A stretch of 24,907 nt of DNA. Source: an uncultured Lachnospiraceae bacterium (GTDB lineage Bacteria > Bacillota > Clostridia > Lachnospirales > Lachnospiraceae). The notes under the pieces were generated by a model. The model saw nothing but the letters and a program-made list of their open reading frames with translations. It was not told the origin of the DNA and did no database searches. Each line of letters opens with the position of its first letter. The first letter of the stretch is position 1. Where the stretch lies: positions 1-24,907 of the forward strand of contig CAJUHG010000042.1 in the NCBI GenBank assembly GCA_910586005.1, read 5' to 3'. This document shows, in pieces, positions 15,429 to 23,834 of this stretch. A program made the position numbers and the translations under genes.

Positions 15429-16040
15429 TTATATATTAATGAATCTTATTATAAACAACACAATCTCTGCTGCAATAGCAACACTTCCTGCAATAAAAAA
15501 AACATTATTTGCCAAACCATCTGCACAAAACCATCCAAGAGCTATCCTTTCCTTGAAAGGATAAAATATCTGTACTTTACGCTTATTAAAAATATCTATT
15601 ATCAAATGTGACAAGAATCCTACTACAAAATAAATGACCACTTTTTTCCATATAAAATTAATTGCAATACTAAGCAGTAGCATTGCTAAAAAAGAATGCA
15701 TAAAAGTTCTATGTGGTTTCTCTCTCCCAAAGGCACATACTCCCATAAACAAAAATATCCCTATTATAATTCTCTCATAATTACTACCACGCATAATTTT
15801 GTTTATTACCTCTATATTAAAAAATTTATCCAAAACAATTACTGTCAATACAGCAAGCAATGAAAACATTGTAATCTTATCTGCATATTGACGGGATGCT
15901 GATGTCTCTACATCAATATCGCTAATCAATGCTCCTAAAGCACCACCTCCGACAGCTAAAATTATTTCTGAGATGTTTCTAGGATGTGTCACTGCCAATG
16001 ATGCTGCAATTCCTATTACCATATGTGTTTTTCCTAACAA
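15429..16040 (-). CDS. YdjM-family membrane-bound metal-dependent hydrolase (TTG start)
   Basis: This 203-residue membrane protein belongs to the LexA-binding, inner-membrane-associated hydrolase family (PF04307, YdjM). The family opening GKTHMVIG, the acidic SDIDVE pair, HRTFMHS and the LSHLIID segment supply putative metal ligands (H, D, H, H, H, D). Four to five hydrophobic helices follow. I chose TTG at 16040 because AAAGGAG lies seven bases before it and because family members begin right before KTH; an ATG 13 codons upstream has no such site. The physiological role of the family is unknown. It has its own promoter. Confidence 0.88.
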   Translation of the reverse strand: MLGKTHMVIGIAASLAVTHPRNISEIILAVGGGALGALISDIDVETSASRQYADKITMFSLLAVLTVIVLDKFFNIEVINKIMRGSNYERIIIGIFLFMGVCAFGREKPHRTFMHSFLAMLLLSIAINFIWKKVVIYFVVGFLSHLIIDIFNKRKVQIFYPFKERIALGWFCADGLANNVFFIAGSVAIAAEIVLFIIRFINI

Positions 16041-16168
16041 AATAATCTCCTTTTCAATAACATTTAAGATCTCAATCATAATCTTGAAATTATTTATAAA
16101 GTTTTATCTGCTCTGTTAATAGTTTTATTATTTTTAAAACCTTTTGAGAGTTTTTCTCTTTCTATTTG

Positions 16169-16197
16169 ATTATAATAGTTTTCTGACTTTACTTCAA
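16169..16197 (-). promoter_or_regulatory. predicted promoter of the YdjM-family gene
   Basis: TTGAAG (16192-16197), a 17-base spacer and TATAAT (16169-16174) on the minus strand. The start near 16162 gives a leader of about 120 bases. Palindromes at 16241-16259 and 16286-16350 lie upstream. Confidence 0.65.
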
Positions 16198-16240
16198 TCC
16201 TAAAATTATTCCCCTTATTTTTTATGTAACAGTTCAGCCA

Positions 16241-16259
16241 TTTCCTATCTGATAGGAAA
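16241..16259. promoter_or_regulatory. perfect 19-bp palindrome upstream of the YdjM promoter
   Basis: TTTCCTAT-CTG-ATAGGAAA is an exact dyad 44 bases upstream of the predicted -35. The same ATAGGAA/TTCCTAT half-sites form the outer arms of the U32 promoter dyad at 1763-1808. It may be a regulator site. Confidence 0.4.
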
Positions 16260-16282
16260 ATCCTGCAAAAGCACATGCTTCC

Positions 16283-16350
16283 AACTTTCTATTGTCATAA
16301 ACAATAGAAATCACGCTAGGTAAACTTTCTATGCTCATAAACAATAAAAA
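16283..16350. repeat. two tandem palindromic repeats (28 bp, period 40)
   Basis: Units at 16283-16310 and 16323-16350 share AACTTTCTAT, then TCATAAACAATA and the A-rich end. The first contains a perfect 10-bp dyad TTTCTATTGT / ACAATAGAAA around CATAA; the second is a decayed version. They lie between the Rnf terminator and the YdjM promoter, in a 390-base region without a credible gene. Confidence 0.6.
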
Positions 16351-16395
16351 CCATTTCTTTTCTATTTTTATATAAAATACAAAAGAAATGGTTTT
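16347..16395 (-). terminator. terminator of the rnf operon
   Basis: AAAACCATTTCTTTT (16347-16361) and AAAAGAAATGGTTTT (16381-16395) form a perfect 15-bp stem with a 19-base loop, beginning 35 bases after the rnfB stop. On the minus strand it ends in a T-run (TTTTTATTG). It is AT-rich but well placed. Confidence 0.75.
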
Positions 16396-16430
16396 ATACT
16401 ATATATCACTTCAAAATCATTTACATAATC

Positions 16431-17222
16431 TTATTTAATAATTTTCTTTGGACATTTTTCTGCACAAGTGCCACATCCAGTACATTTCTTGTAATCAATA
16501 TGTGCAATATTATCTTTTACAGTCACCGCACCTTCTGGACAATTCTTCTCACAGAGATGACATCCAATACATCCTACAGAGCAAGCTGCCATAACATCTT
16601 TTCCTTTGTCCTTAGAATTACATTGTACCTTTTGCTTTGCATCATAAGGAATTAGTTCAATCAAATTCTTCGGGCAAGCTGCCACACATTTTCCACAGGC
16701 TTTACATGCATCCTTATCAACCAATGCAATGCCATTTACAATATGTATTGCATCAAAGGGACATGCCTTTACACAACTTCCATATCCAAGACATCCATAA
16801 TTACAAGACTTTGGACCACCATTAGGAATAAATGCCATTGCTGCACAATCTTCCACACCTGTATATTCATAGTCTTGTTTTGCCTTCTCACAGTCTCCAG
16901 CACATTTTACAAAGGCAACTTGTTTTCTGCCACTTCCTGCTGAAACGCCCATAATATCACCAATTTGAGCTGCAACAGGGTCACCACCTACTGGACATTG
17001 ATTTACAGGTGCTTCTCCTTTCACAATCGCTGCAGCAAGACCAGAACATCCTGCATAACCACATCCACCACAATTATTTCCTGGAAGAACACCTAAAATT
17101 GCTTCTTCTCTTTCATCTACTTCTACTTTAAACTTTTCCCCAAAAATTCCAAGGAAAAAGCCAAGCAGAATACCAGTTCCGCCCACTACTAGAGCGGCAA
17201 TGATAATTGCTGTTATATTCAT
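16431..17222 (-). CDS. rnfB: Rnf complex subunit B (iron-sulfur)
   Basis: RnfB is the peripheral subunit of the membrane Rnf complex thought to receive electrons from reduced ferredoxin. A single N-terminal helix (about 5-27) anchors it. The first cluster site is C51-x2-C54-x4-C59 with C76. Four ferredoxin-type motifs follow: C140/144/150/154, C173/176/179/183, C218/221/224/228 and C247/250/253/257. C107, C111 and C126 are further conserved-looking cysteines. The 263 residues are within the clostridial range. It is the last gene of rnfCDGEAB, 12 bases after rnfA, with AGGAGG before the ATG. Confidence 0.97.
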   Translation of the reverse strand: MNITAIIIAALVVGGTGILLGFFLGIFGEKFKVEVDEREEAILGVLPGNNCGGCGYAGCSGLAAAIVKGEAPVNQCPVGGDPVAAQIGDIMGVSAGSGRKQVAFVKCAGDCEKAKQDYEYTGVEDCAAMAFIPNGGPKSCNYGCLGYGSCVKACPFDAIHIVNGIALVDKDACKACGKCVAACPKNLIELIPYDAKQKVQCNSKDKGKDVMAACSVGCIGCHLCEKNCPEGAVTVKDNIAHIDYKKCTGCGTCAEKCPKKIIK

Positions 17223-17234
17223 GTTTCTTTCCTC

Positions 17235-17810
17235 CTAAATCATGCCTGAGAATCCCATAAAAGCGATTGACATTAAACTGGCTGTAATCAACACGATAGC
17301 TGTTCCCTGAAACCGTTTTGGAATATCATTATATTCAATTTTCTCACGAATCCCCGCCATAATTACAATGGCAATAAAGAATCCCACTGAGGTTGCAAGA
17401 CCATTGACAACACCTTGTACTAAATCATATCCTTTACTTACATTATTTAGCGCAACGCCTAATACTGCACAGTTTGTAGTAATCAGAGGAAGAAATACAC
17501 CCAAAGATTCATACAATGGAGGCATATTCTTTTTTAAAAACATCTCTACAAACTGTACCAAAGATGCAATAACTAAAATAAATACAATCGTCTGCAAATA
17601 TTCTACATGACATGGGGTCAAGATAAATTTATAAATCAGTCCTGTCACAAAGGAAGCAAGTGTGATAACAAAAATAACTGCACCACCCATTCCAGCTGCT
17701 GTCTCTGTTTTCTTAGAAACACCTAAAAAGGGACAGATACCAAGGAACTGACTCAATACTACATTATTTACAATGGCAGAGCCTATTGCAATGATTAATA
17801 ATTCTTTCAT
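17235..17810 (-). CDS. rnfA: Rnf complex membrane subunit A
   Basis: RnfA has 191 residues and six membrane helices. C26 (LGICPFLGV) and C114 (TTNCAVLGV) are the cysteines that, with the matching pair in RnfE, hold the intramembrane [2Fe-2S] cluster in Rnf and Nqr structures. VNNVVLSQFLG opens the protein as in all RnfA/NqrE. AGGAGG stands before the ATG; it follows rnfE by 18 bases. Its partner RnfE is an inverted-topology homologue. Confidence 0.97.
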   Translation of the reverse strand: MKELLIIAIGSAIVNNVVLSQFLGICPFLGVSKKTETAAGMGGAVIFVITLASFVTGLIYKFILTPCHVEYLQTIVFILVIASLVQFVEMFLKKNMPPLYESLGVFLPLITTNCAVLGVALNNVSKGYDLVQGVVNGLATSVGFFIAIVIMAGIREKIEYNDIPKRFQGTAIVLITASLMSIAFMGFSGMI

Positions 17811-17828
17811 CTATTCTGCCTCCTATTC

Positions 17829-18500
17829 TTATGATTTCTTTGCTGATTCTGGTAATTTTCCTGTGCACATTGCAGATTGAGAACAACTTGCACAATCACC
17901 CGTTAGACACCCTGATGGAGCTGCTAATGGTTTACCTTTCTTTTCCATCTTTTCTCGAATCACATTCATTCCCGCAACTAAAAATGCAAGTACTAGAAAT
18001 GCTCCTGGTGCCATAATAAATACAGTAATTCCTAATGTAGCACCCAAAATCTGCCGAATCAAACCAATACAAGTAAGACCGATAGTAAATCCAAGTCCCA
18101 TTCCAAGACCATCAAAAATAGAGGGAGCAATTGGATTTTTAGAAGCATAACTTTCTGCTCTACCTAAAATAATACAATTTACAACAATCAATGGAATATA
18201 TACACCCAAAGATTTAGAAAGTGCAGGTGTATATGCTTGCATAACAAACTGTACAATTGTAACCAAAGATGCCACTACCACAATATATGCTGGCATACGC
18301 ACACCATTTGGAATTACCTTACGAAACATAGAAATCAGTAAATTAGACATAACAAGAACCACAGTTGTGGAAAGTCCCATACCAATACCATTGATTGCGG
18401 AAGATGTAACAGCCAAGGTAGGGCACATGCCTAACATTAGCACAAAGGTAGGATTTTCTTTGATAATACCATTATATAAACGCTCTATATATTTATTCAT
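17829..18500 (-). CDS. rnfE: Rnf complex membrane subunit E with cysteine-rich tail
   Basis: RnfE is the polytopic partner of RnfA. C26 (LGMCPTLAV) and C109 (VVNCIILGRAE) match the ligands of the shared [2Fe-2S] cluster. NPTFVLMLGMCP and the ESYASKNP loop are family hallmarks. Total length is 223 residues. After the last helix, a hydrophilic tail from about residue 184 holds C198-x4-C203-x2-C206-x5-C212. The four cysteines are spaced as a possible metal or iron-sulfur site and are absent from the enterobacterial homologue as I know it. The ribosome binding site GGGAGG lies in the end of rnfG, two bases of gap separating the genes. Confidence 0.96.
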   Translation of the reverse strand: MNKYIERLYNGIIKENPTFVLMLGMCPTLAVTSSAINGIGMGLSTTVVLVMSNLLISMFRKVIPNGVRMPAYIVVVASLVTIVQFVMQAYTPALSKSLGVYIPLIVVNCIILGRAESYASKNPIAPSIFDGLGMGLGFTIGLTCIGLIRQILGATLGITVFIMAPGAFLVLAFLVAGMNVIREKMEKKGKPLAAPSGCLTGDCASCSQSAMCTGKLPESAKKS

Positions 18501-18502
18501 AA

Positions 18503-19114
18503 CTAATTTCCTCCCTGCAAATCACTTCTGAAATAAACCAGACATGCATTGACACCATTGGTGACTGCTCTAGAAGAAATGGTAGCACCTGTTACTGCTT
18601 GAATTTCATTTTCAGCAGAAGGAGCCGTTTTTACTACAGTATAAGTCTCCTCTGCTTTTCCTTCAAACTGAGAATAAAAGGGCTCCTCATTTACCAGTAC
18701 ACCTAATCCTGGTGTTTCACTAATAGCAGTAATGGAATATCCATTTAAAGTTCCATCATTTTGAATTCCCACAGAAAATGAAATATCAGCTTGGCTTCCT
18801 TCATGAGAAGTAACATTGATGACATAACCAAGCACATTGCCTGATGCATCTAATGCTTTATTCACCGCAGTAATTTCATCATTAGGAAATTCACTTGCTG
18901 CGATAATTTCAGCTGCTTTCGCCTTATCAAAATTCTCTTCTTCTTCAAAAGAAACTGCATCTGCAAATACCACTTTATATGCTTCATCTAATGCTGCCTT
19001 TTCTGCCGCTGCAATAGGTGTTTTTGTAACCTCATAGACTACTCCTAACATAAAACCTAGCACAAGTGTAAAGGCAGTTAAAATCAACGCGTCATGTATG
19101 ATTTTCTTATTCAT
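18503..19114 (-). CDS. rnfG: Rnf complex subunit G (covalent FMN)
   Basis: RnfG has one N-terminal helix (about 9-30) and an extracytoplasmic FMN-binding domain. The attachment motif TGATISS near residues 175-181 carries FMN on the threonine at about 178; the preceding ISETPGLG is also characteristic. I start at ATG 19114 because AAGGAGG of the last rnfD codons lies in front of it, and because family members begin at this NKKI-helix; the frame opens 18 codons earlier inside rnfD. Protein length is 203 residues. It abuts rnfD by one base. Confidence 0.96.
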   Translation of the reverse strand: MNKKIIHDALILTAFTLVLGFMLGVVYEVTKTPIAAAEKAALDEAYKVVFADAVSFEEEENFDKAKAAEIIAASEFPNDEITAVNKALDASGNVLGYVINVTSHEGSQADISFSVGIQNDGTLNGYSITAISETPGLGVLVNEEPFYSQFEGKAEETYTVVKTAPSAENEIQAVTGATISSRAVTNGVNACLVYFRSDLQGGN

Positions 19115-19115
19115 G

Positions 19116-20048
19116 CTACTTTGCCTCCTTTTTCTGCCCAAAGGCTCTTGGAATAGTAAATTTCTCAATAATTGGCACTAGTAGATTACTTAAAATAATT
19201 GCAAAGGAAACTCCTTCCGCATTAGCACCAAAAATACGGAAAAGTCCTGTTAAAATTCCTAATAAAATTCCATATACTACCTTTCCCATAGGCGTGATTG
19301 GTGAAGTTACATAATCTGTTGCCATAAAAAATGCTCCCAACATTAATCCACCACCACAAAGATGTGCTGTTACATAAGTCCAATCTAATCCATGACCACC
19401 AAATAACAAAACAAATACAATAAAGGAAATAATATAACTTGCTGGAATGGTCAAATCAATCACACCCATAAGAATAAGGAAAATTGCTCCAATTAAAATA
19501 GCAATCACACTTGTTTCACCAATAGTTCCTGCTGTGGTTCCTATTAACATTTTCATGGTATCAACACTTTCCCCACTTTTTAATAGTGCTAAAGGGGTAG
19601 CTCCTGTTACACCATCATAAGTAAAACTTGTCATAGTTCCTGCAAAGGATACTAAAAGGAAACATCTTGCTCCTAGTGCTGGATTCATAAAGTTTTGTCC
19701 TAAACCGCCAAACAACATTTTTACAATAACAATGGCAAACACACTACCCAAAACTGCCTGCCAAATAGGTAACGTATGTGGCAAATTTAAAGCTAATAAT
19801 AAACCAGTCACTACTGCACTAAAATCATTGATGGTACTTTTTTTATGTATCAATTTCTCAAAAACCCATTCAGATGCCACACAAGTTGCAACACATATGA
19901 AAATCAGCAACAATGCTTTTACTCCAAAATTCCAAATACCAAAAAAAGTTGCCGGTAATAACGCAATTACTACATAAAGCATAATTCTGGTGGATGTATC
20001 TTTGGCACGGATATGTGATGATGATGACACATTATATAAATCACTCAC
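19116..20048 (-). CDS. rnfD: Rnf complex membrane subunit D (covalent FMN)
   Basis: RnfD is a multi-helix membrane subunit related to NqrB. The FMN site DGVTGATPLALLK (about 145-157) should be modified on Thr151. TGLLLALNLP and the LGARCF and MATDYVTSPITPMGK segments are family features. Length is 310 residues. The start is GTG, with AGAGGTG seven bases upstream. It is 36 bases after rnfC. Confidence 0.97.
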   Translation of the reverse strand: MSDLYNVSSSSHIRAKDTSTRIMLYVVIALLPATFFGIWNFGVKALLLIFICVATCVASEWVFEKLIHKKSTINDFSAVVTGLLLALNLPHTLPIWQAVLGSVFAIVIVKMLFGGLGQNFMNPALGARCFLLVSFAGTMTSFTYDGVTGATPLALLKSGESVDTMKMLIGTTAGTIGETSVIAILIGAIFLILMGVIDLTIPASYIISFIVFVLLFGGHGLDWTYVTAHLCGGGLMLGAFFMATDYVTSPITPMGKVVYGILLGILTGLFRIFGANAEGVSFAIILSNLLVPIIEKFTIPRAFGQKKEAK

Positions 20049-20084
20049 AATAAGACACCTCTTTCTCTTTTCCTATCATTTCAA

Positions 20085-21404
20085 TTATTTTTTTCTTCTC
20101 TCTGCAAGAATCTGCTTTTTCATGGTTCTGATTGACTGTGCTAGAGGTATTTTTGCTGGACAAATATAACTGCAACTTCCACATTCAATACACTCCATTC
20201 CATTCCATTTTTCAAAGCCTTTCATATCTCCATGACCTGCCATTTTGGCAAGTCTTGTGGGAATAATCTGTTCTGGGCACGCTTCCACACATCTACCACA
20301 ATTAATACATGCTGTTGTTTCACTTGCTGCCACATCGTCTTTTGAAAGGCAGAGCAAAGAGGAGGATGTCTTTGTTGTGGGAATATCCAGACCAAACATA
20401 GAAAATCCCATCATAGGACCTCCAGAAATAATTTTTTCAGGCTGAACTCTAAAACCACCTGCTGCCTCTAATACCTCTGCATAACTCATTCCTAGACAAA
20501 TATCAAAATTGCCTGGCTCTTTCACTGCATCCCCTGTCACCGTAAAAATTCGGTTCATTACAGGTTTGCCAAGTTTTACTGCTTTGTAGATAGAAATCAA
20601 CGTTTCCACATTATCTACAATACAACCTGCATCTGCTGGCAGCATCGTGGAATTTATCTCCCTCTGTGTAGTTGCATAAATCAATTGACGTTCTCCACCT
20701 TGTGGATATTTTGTCTTTAAAGGACAGACTTCCATACGAGGTTCATTTTTGGTTAATTCCTGCATCTTTGCAATACAATCTGGTTTATTATCTTCAATGC
20801 CAAATAACCCTTTTGCATTGTCAAATAACTGTAAAACGATGCGCATTCCCTCAATTAACTCTTTTGGATTCTCTAACATTCGCCGATAATCCGCCGTTAA
20901 ATATGGTTCACATTCTGCACAGTTTGCTATGATAAATTCAATTTTCTTTGGTTCCTTAGGAGATAATTTTACATGTGTGGGGAAACCTGCTCCTCCCATT
21001 CCCACAACACCTGCCTCTTTTACTCTCCCAATAATCTCCTCTTTGGAAAGAGCTGTTACATCCTCTACAGATGCGTATTCCACTTCTTTCATTTCTCCAT
21101 CATTTTCAATGATAATGGAATTTACCATATCTCCTACTGCACCTCTACGTGGCTGAATTGCCTTTACAGTTCCAGATACAGAAGAATAAATTGGCGCAGA
21201 TACAAAACCACCCGCTTCAGCAATTTTTTGTCCACGCAACACAGCATCTCCTACCGCAACAATAGGACTCGCTGGCGCTCCAATATGCTGCGAAACCGGA
21301 AATACTAATTCACCTTTGGGTGATAATTCACGTATTGGCTTATCCTTGGAATATTCCTTTCCGTCATGCGGATGAACACCACCTTTAAATGTCATGACAC
21401 CCAT
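20085..21404 (-). CDS. rnfC: Rnf complex subunit C (NADH/FMN and two iron-sulfur clusters)
   Basis: RnfC is the peripheral subunit where NAD+ is reduced. A barrel-sandwich domain (about 1-85) precedes the glycine-rich nucleotide/FMN motif GVVGMGGAGFPTHVK (about 132-146), an SLBB-like segment, and two CxxCxxCxxxCP motifs (C366/369/372/376 and C405/408/411/415). ATG 21404 fits the family opening MGxxTFKGG; a GTG five codons upstream lacks support. The ribosome binding site is weak (GGGG nine bases before). It is the first gene of rnfCDGEAB, behind a long AT-rich leader. Confidence 0.96.
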   Translation of the reverse strand: MGVMTFKGGVHPHDGKEYSKDKPIRELSPKGELVFPVSQHIGAPASPIVAVGDAVLRGQKIAEAGGFVSAPIYSSVSGTVKAIQPRRGAVGDMVNSIIIENDGEMKEVEYASVEDVTALSKEEIIGRVKEAGVVGMGGAGFPTHVKLSPKEPKKIEFIIANCAECEPYLTADYRRMLENPKELIEGMRIVLQLFDNAKGLFGIEDNKPDCIAKMQELTKNEPRMEVCPLKTKYPQGGERQLIYATTQREINSTMLPADAGCIVDNVETLISIYKAVKLGKPVMNRIFTVTGDAVKEPGNFDICLGMSYAEVLEAAGGFRVQPEKIISGGPMMGFSMFGLDIPTTKTSSSLLCLSKDDVAASETTACINCGRCVEACPEQIIPTRLAKMAGHGDMKGFEKWNGMECIECGSCSYICPAKIPLAQSIRTMKKQILAERRKK

Positions 21405-21527
21405 TTCTCGTGACCCCACTTTCTAAATATAATTATTTTTTGTACAATTACCTATGTATAAATATCAGTAATTGCTTAAAATTATAAGAAAATATGATGT
21501 TTTATATAGCATAAATCAACAATTTTG

Positions 21528-21533
21528 ATTATA
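21528..21533 (-). promoter_or_regulatory. predicted extended -10 promoter of the rnf operon
   Basis: TGCTATAAT on the minus strand is an ideal extended -10, and the -35 is poor (GTACTA at 17 bases). The leader to rnfC would be about 118 bases and AT-rich. An imperfect dyad AATCAA-N5-TTGATT (about 21515-21531) touches the -10. The 421-base region between rnfC and the YprB-like gene shows no credible gene. Confidence 0.5.
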
Positions 21534-21656
21534 GCACATTTCAATTCCCATAGTACATACTTTTTCAACATTTTCCCTCTTTTTTTTCACATTTTTTTTA
21601 TAAAATTAACATAATTTTTATTTTTTACATTATTAGGAAAGAACTTATTCCAATAA

Positions 21657-21685
21657 TTGGAAACTTTAAGAAAAAATGTTATAAT
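21657..21685 (+). promoter_or_regulatory. predicted promoter of the YprB-like gene with palindrome on the -35
   Basis: TTGGAA (21657-21662), a 17-base spacer and TATAAT (21680-21685) with extended -10 TGT. The palindrome TTCCAAT-A-ATTGGAA (21648-21662) ends exactly with the -35, as an operator would. Confidence 0.65.
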
Positions 21686-21734
21686 AGTTTATCTTCTCAC
21701 CTAAGAAACCTTCCATCTCTACATATAATAAGTA

Positions 21735-21780
21735 ATCATCAATTCTCTTAATAGTAGTTCCATTTTTAAATATTGATGAT
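21735..21780 (+). other. leader hairpin before the YprB-like gene
   Basis: ATCATCAAT (21735-21743) and ATTGATGAT (21772-21780) pair perfectly over 9 bp around a 28-base loop in the predicted 134-base leader. No T-run follows, so it is not a terminator; it could affect RNA stability or be chance in AT-rich DNA. Confidence 0.3.
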
Positions 21781-21825
21781 ACAATAGAATCATGACAGTT
21801 TAACATCTAGATTGGAGGTACTTAT

Positions 21826-22938
21826 ATGAAAATTTGGCAAGACAGTTTTCCATTTACTCCAGAACATCCCATAATAGAAATGCTCTTTACCTCTTCTACT
21901 CTTTTTCTTGATATTGAGACTACTGGTTTTTCTTCTACTTATACCAAAATATATATGATAGGTTGCGCCACTAGATTAGATAATCATATCTGTATTACAC
22001 AATTTTTTGCAGAACATCCTCAAGAAGAAGGTTCTATTCTTGCTGCCTTTCTAGAATTATATTCACAATATGATACACTCATTACTTTTCATGGACTAGG
22101 TTTTGACATTCCTTATTTGAAAAAAAGATGTGCCTATTATAAACTTTCTGAACATTTGGATACCTTTTATCACATTGATCTATTTAAACGACTTTATCCA
22201 TTGAAATCTATTTTAAAATTAGAAAATTTAAAGCAAAAAACCTTAGAAACCTTCCTAGAAATAACGCGCAAAGATTCTTACTCTGGAAAAGAATTAATTT
22301 CTATTTATTTAGATTATGTAAATCAACCTACAGAAACAATGTGTTCTTTACTAAAACTACACAATTATGAAGATATTCTTGGAATGTTAAAGTTACTTCC
22401 TGCACTTTCTTATCAAGAATTATTTCAAGGTAATTTTGAGGCAATTTCTTTTGAAAAAAATTTCTTTTATACTTATGATAATAACTGTGAATTAGAATTA
22501 TTACTAACATTACAAACAGAATTTCCTCTTCCAAAGCGTATTTCCTTTGAAAAAGATGGCATTTATCTGATTGGATGTAAACAACAAGCAAAATTAAAAG
22601 TCAATTTTTATCAGGGAGAGTTAAAATATTTTTATCCTAATTATAAAGACTACTACTATCTGCCTGCAGAAGATATGGCAATCCATAAAAGTGTGGCTTC
22701 TTATGTAGACAAAAATTATCGCACAAAGGCAACCGCCTCTACTTGTTATATCAAAAAATCAGACTGCTTTTTTCTTCCACAATACAAAGAATTATTTTCT
22801 CCTTGTTTTAAAAAGAATTATTCTGATAAAAAAACCTATTTTGAATTAACAGATAATTTTATAAATTCTTTGGAACACCAAAAAACCTATGCTTTACACC
22901 TTTTACAATATTTTATGGATAAGACGACGATAGATTAA
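21826..22938 (+). CDS. YprB-like DEDD-type exonuclease / RNase H-fold protein
   Basis: The family (RNase_H_2, PF13482; Bacillus YprB) has a 3'-5' exonuclease-like fold. Motif I FLDIETTGF (about 27-35), motif II TFHGLGFDIPYLKKR (about 87-101), the helix KLENLKQKTLETF and motif III LHNYEDILGMLKLL (about 182-195) supply the acidic metal ligands. The C-terminal 170 residues are not recognised but are common in Lachnospiraceae homologues. Length is 370 residues. GGAGG lies seven bases before the ATG. It is a single-gene unit, divergent from rnf and convergent with cheR. In Bacillus the neighbour is a helicase, not seen here; the substrate is unknown. Confidence 0.85.
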   Translation: MKIWQDSFPFTPEHPIIEMLFTSSTLFLDIETTGFSSTYTKIYMIGCATRLDNHICITQFFAEHPQEEGSILAAFLELYSQYDTLITFHGLGFDIPYLKKRCAYYKLSEHLDTFYHIDLFKRLYPLKSILKLENLKQKTLETFLEITRKDSYSGKELISIYLDYVNQPTETMCSLLKLHNYEDILGMLKLLPALSYQELFQGNFEAISFEKNFFYTYDNNCELELLLTLQTEFPLPKRISFEKDGIYLIGCKQQAKLKVNFYQGELKYFYPNYKDYYYLPAEDMAIHKSVASYVDKNYRTKATASTCYIKKSDCFFLPQYKELFSPCFKKNYSDKKTYFELTDNFINSLEHQKTYALHLLQYFMDKTTID

Positions 22939-22982
22939 ATCTTTTATAAGTCTTGAAATGTGAAGTGAAATTGAAATGAAAT

Positions 22983-23016
22983 AACAAAGACAACCTCAAA
23001 AGAGATTGCCTTTGTT
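22983..23016. terminator. bidirectional terminator between the YprB-like gene and cheR
   Basis: AACAAAGACAACCTC (22983-22997) pairs with GAGATTGCCTTTGTT (23002-23016) over 15 positions with two mismatches and a 4-base loop. CTTTTTCTTT follows on the plus strand; on the minus strand the T-run is weaker. Confidence 0.8.
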
Positions 23017-23047
23017 CTTTTTCTTTAACTGTTTACATTTTATGATT

Positions 23048-23824
23048 CTACATTTTCTGGAAAAAGAAAGATTGCTTTCGCTGATAATTTAATTCTCTAT
23101 AATTCATAATTTGCTCTGTACTTCCAATAAAAAGAACTCCATCTTTTGTCAGTGCAGTGTTAAATTTCTTATAAATTTCTTCTTTTGCCTCTTCTGTAAA
23201 ATAAATCAACACATTTCTGCACACAATCAAATGACATCCAGAAGGATAAGGATCTTTTAATAGATTATGTTCTTTAAATTCTACCTGACGCTTTATCTCA
23301 TCAGAAATCTGATAGGAGCTACCAATTTTTGTAAAATATTTTTTCTTAAACTCTGGTGGTACAGCAGAGATACTTTTTTCATTGTAAAGCCCCATTCTTG
23401 CCTTGTCTAATACCTGCTTATCTATATCTGTAGCAATAATCTTAATCTGTTTTAACGGAATATGCTTAGATAATGCCATTACCAACGAATAAGGCTCATC
23501 ACCAGTAGAACAGGCAGCACTCCAGATCTTCAAATTCTTTCCAAATTTTTGTGTCAAAGCTGGAAAGACTTCTCGGTCTAAGATTACCCATTGCTCTGGA
23601 TTCCGGTAAAATTCTGATACATTAATTGTCAGGAAATTAACAAACTGTTCAAATTTCTCTTTATCCTTTTTTATCAATGCTACATAATCTTTGTAGCTGC
23701 TTATACTATTTTTAGAGATCAGAGTATCAATTCTACGCTTCATTTGCTTTTCTTTATAAGCGTTTAAATCAATCTTGGTCAGTCCAAAAATATCTTTTTT
23801 GAAGTCTTCATATCCGTTTAACAT
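23048..23824 (-). CDS. cheR: chemotaxis protein methyltransferase CheR
   Basis: CheR methylates glutamates of chemoreceptors with S-adenosylmethionine. The 258 residues have the N-terminal helical domain (with YKEKQMKRRIDTLI), the linker INVSEFYRNP (68-76), the SAM loop WSAACSTGDEPYSL (101-114), ATDID, HNLLKDPYP and the late CRNVLIYF motif. There is no TPR or pentapeptide-binding extension. It begins 10 bases after the S1 gene stop with TAGGAGT spanning the gap, so it is probably co-transcribed with it. No other chemotaxis gene is in view. Confidence 0.95.
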   Translation of the reverse strand: MLNGYEDFKKDIFGLTKIDLNAYKEKQMKRRIDTLISKNSISSYKDYVALIKKDKEKFEQFVNFLTINVSEFYRNPEQWVILDREVFPALTQKFGKNLKIWSAACSTGDEPYSLVMALSKHIPLKQIKIIATDIDKQVLDKARMGLYNEKSISAVPPEFKKKYFTKIGSSYQISDEIKRQVEFKEHNLLKDPYPSGCHLIVCRNVLIYFTEEAKEEIYKKFNTALTKDGVLFIGSTEQIMNYRELNYQRKQSFFFQKM

Positions 23825-23834
23825 GACATTACTC

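Noticed and set aside
16094..16276. Minus-strand 60-codon frame upstream of the YdjM gene
   Set aside because: It contains the well-formed promoter at 16169-16197 and a palindrome, has no properly spaced ribosome binding site and looks like no known family.
21515..21531. Rex-type operator at the rnf promoter
   Set aside because: The dyad AATCAA-N5-TTGATT does not fit the clostridial TTGTTAA-N4-TTAACAA pattern.
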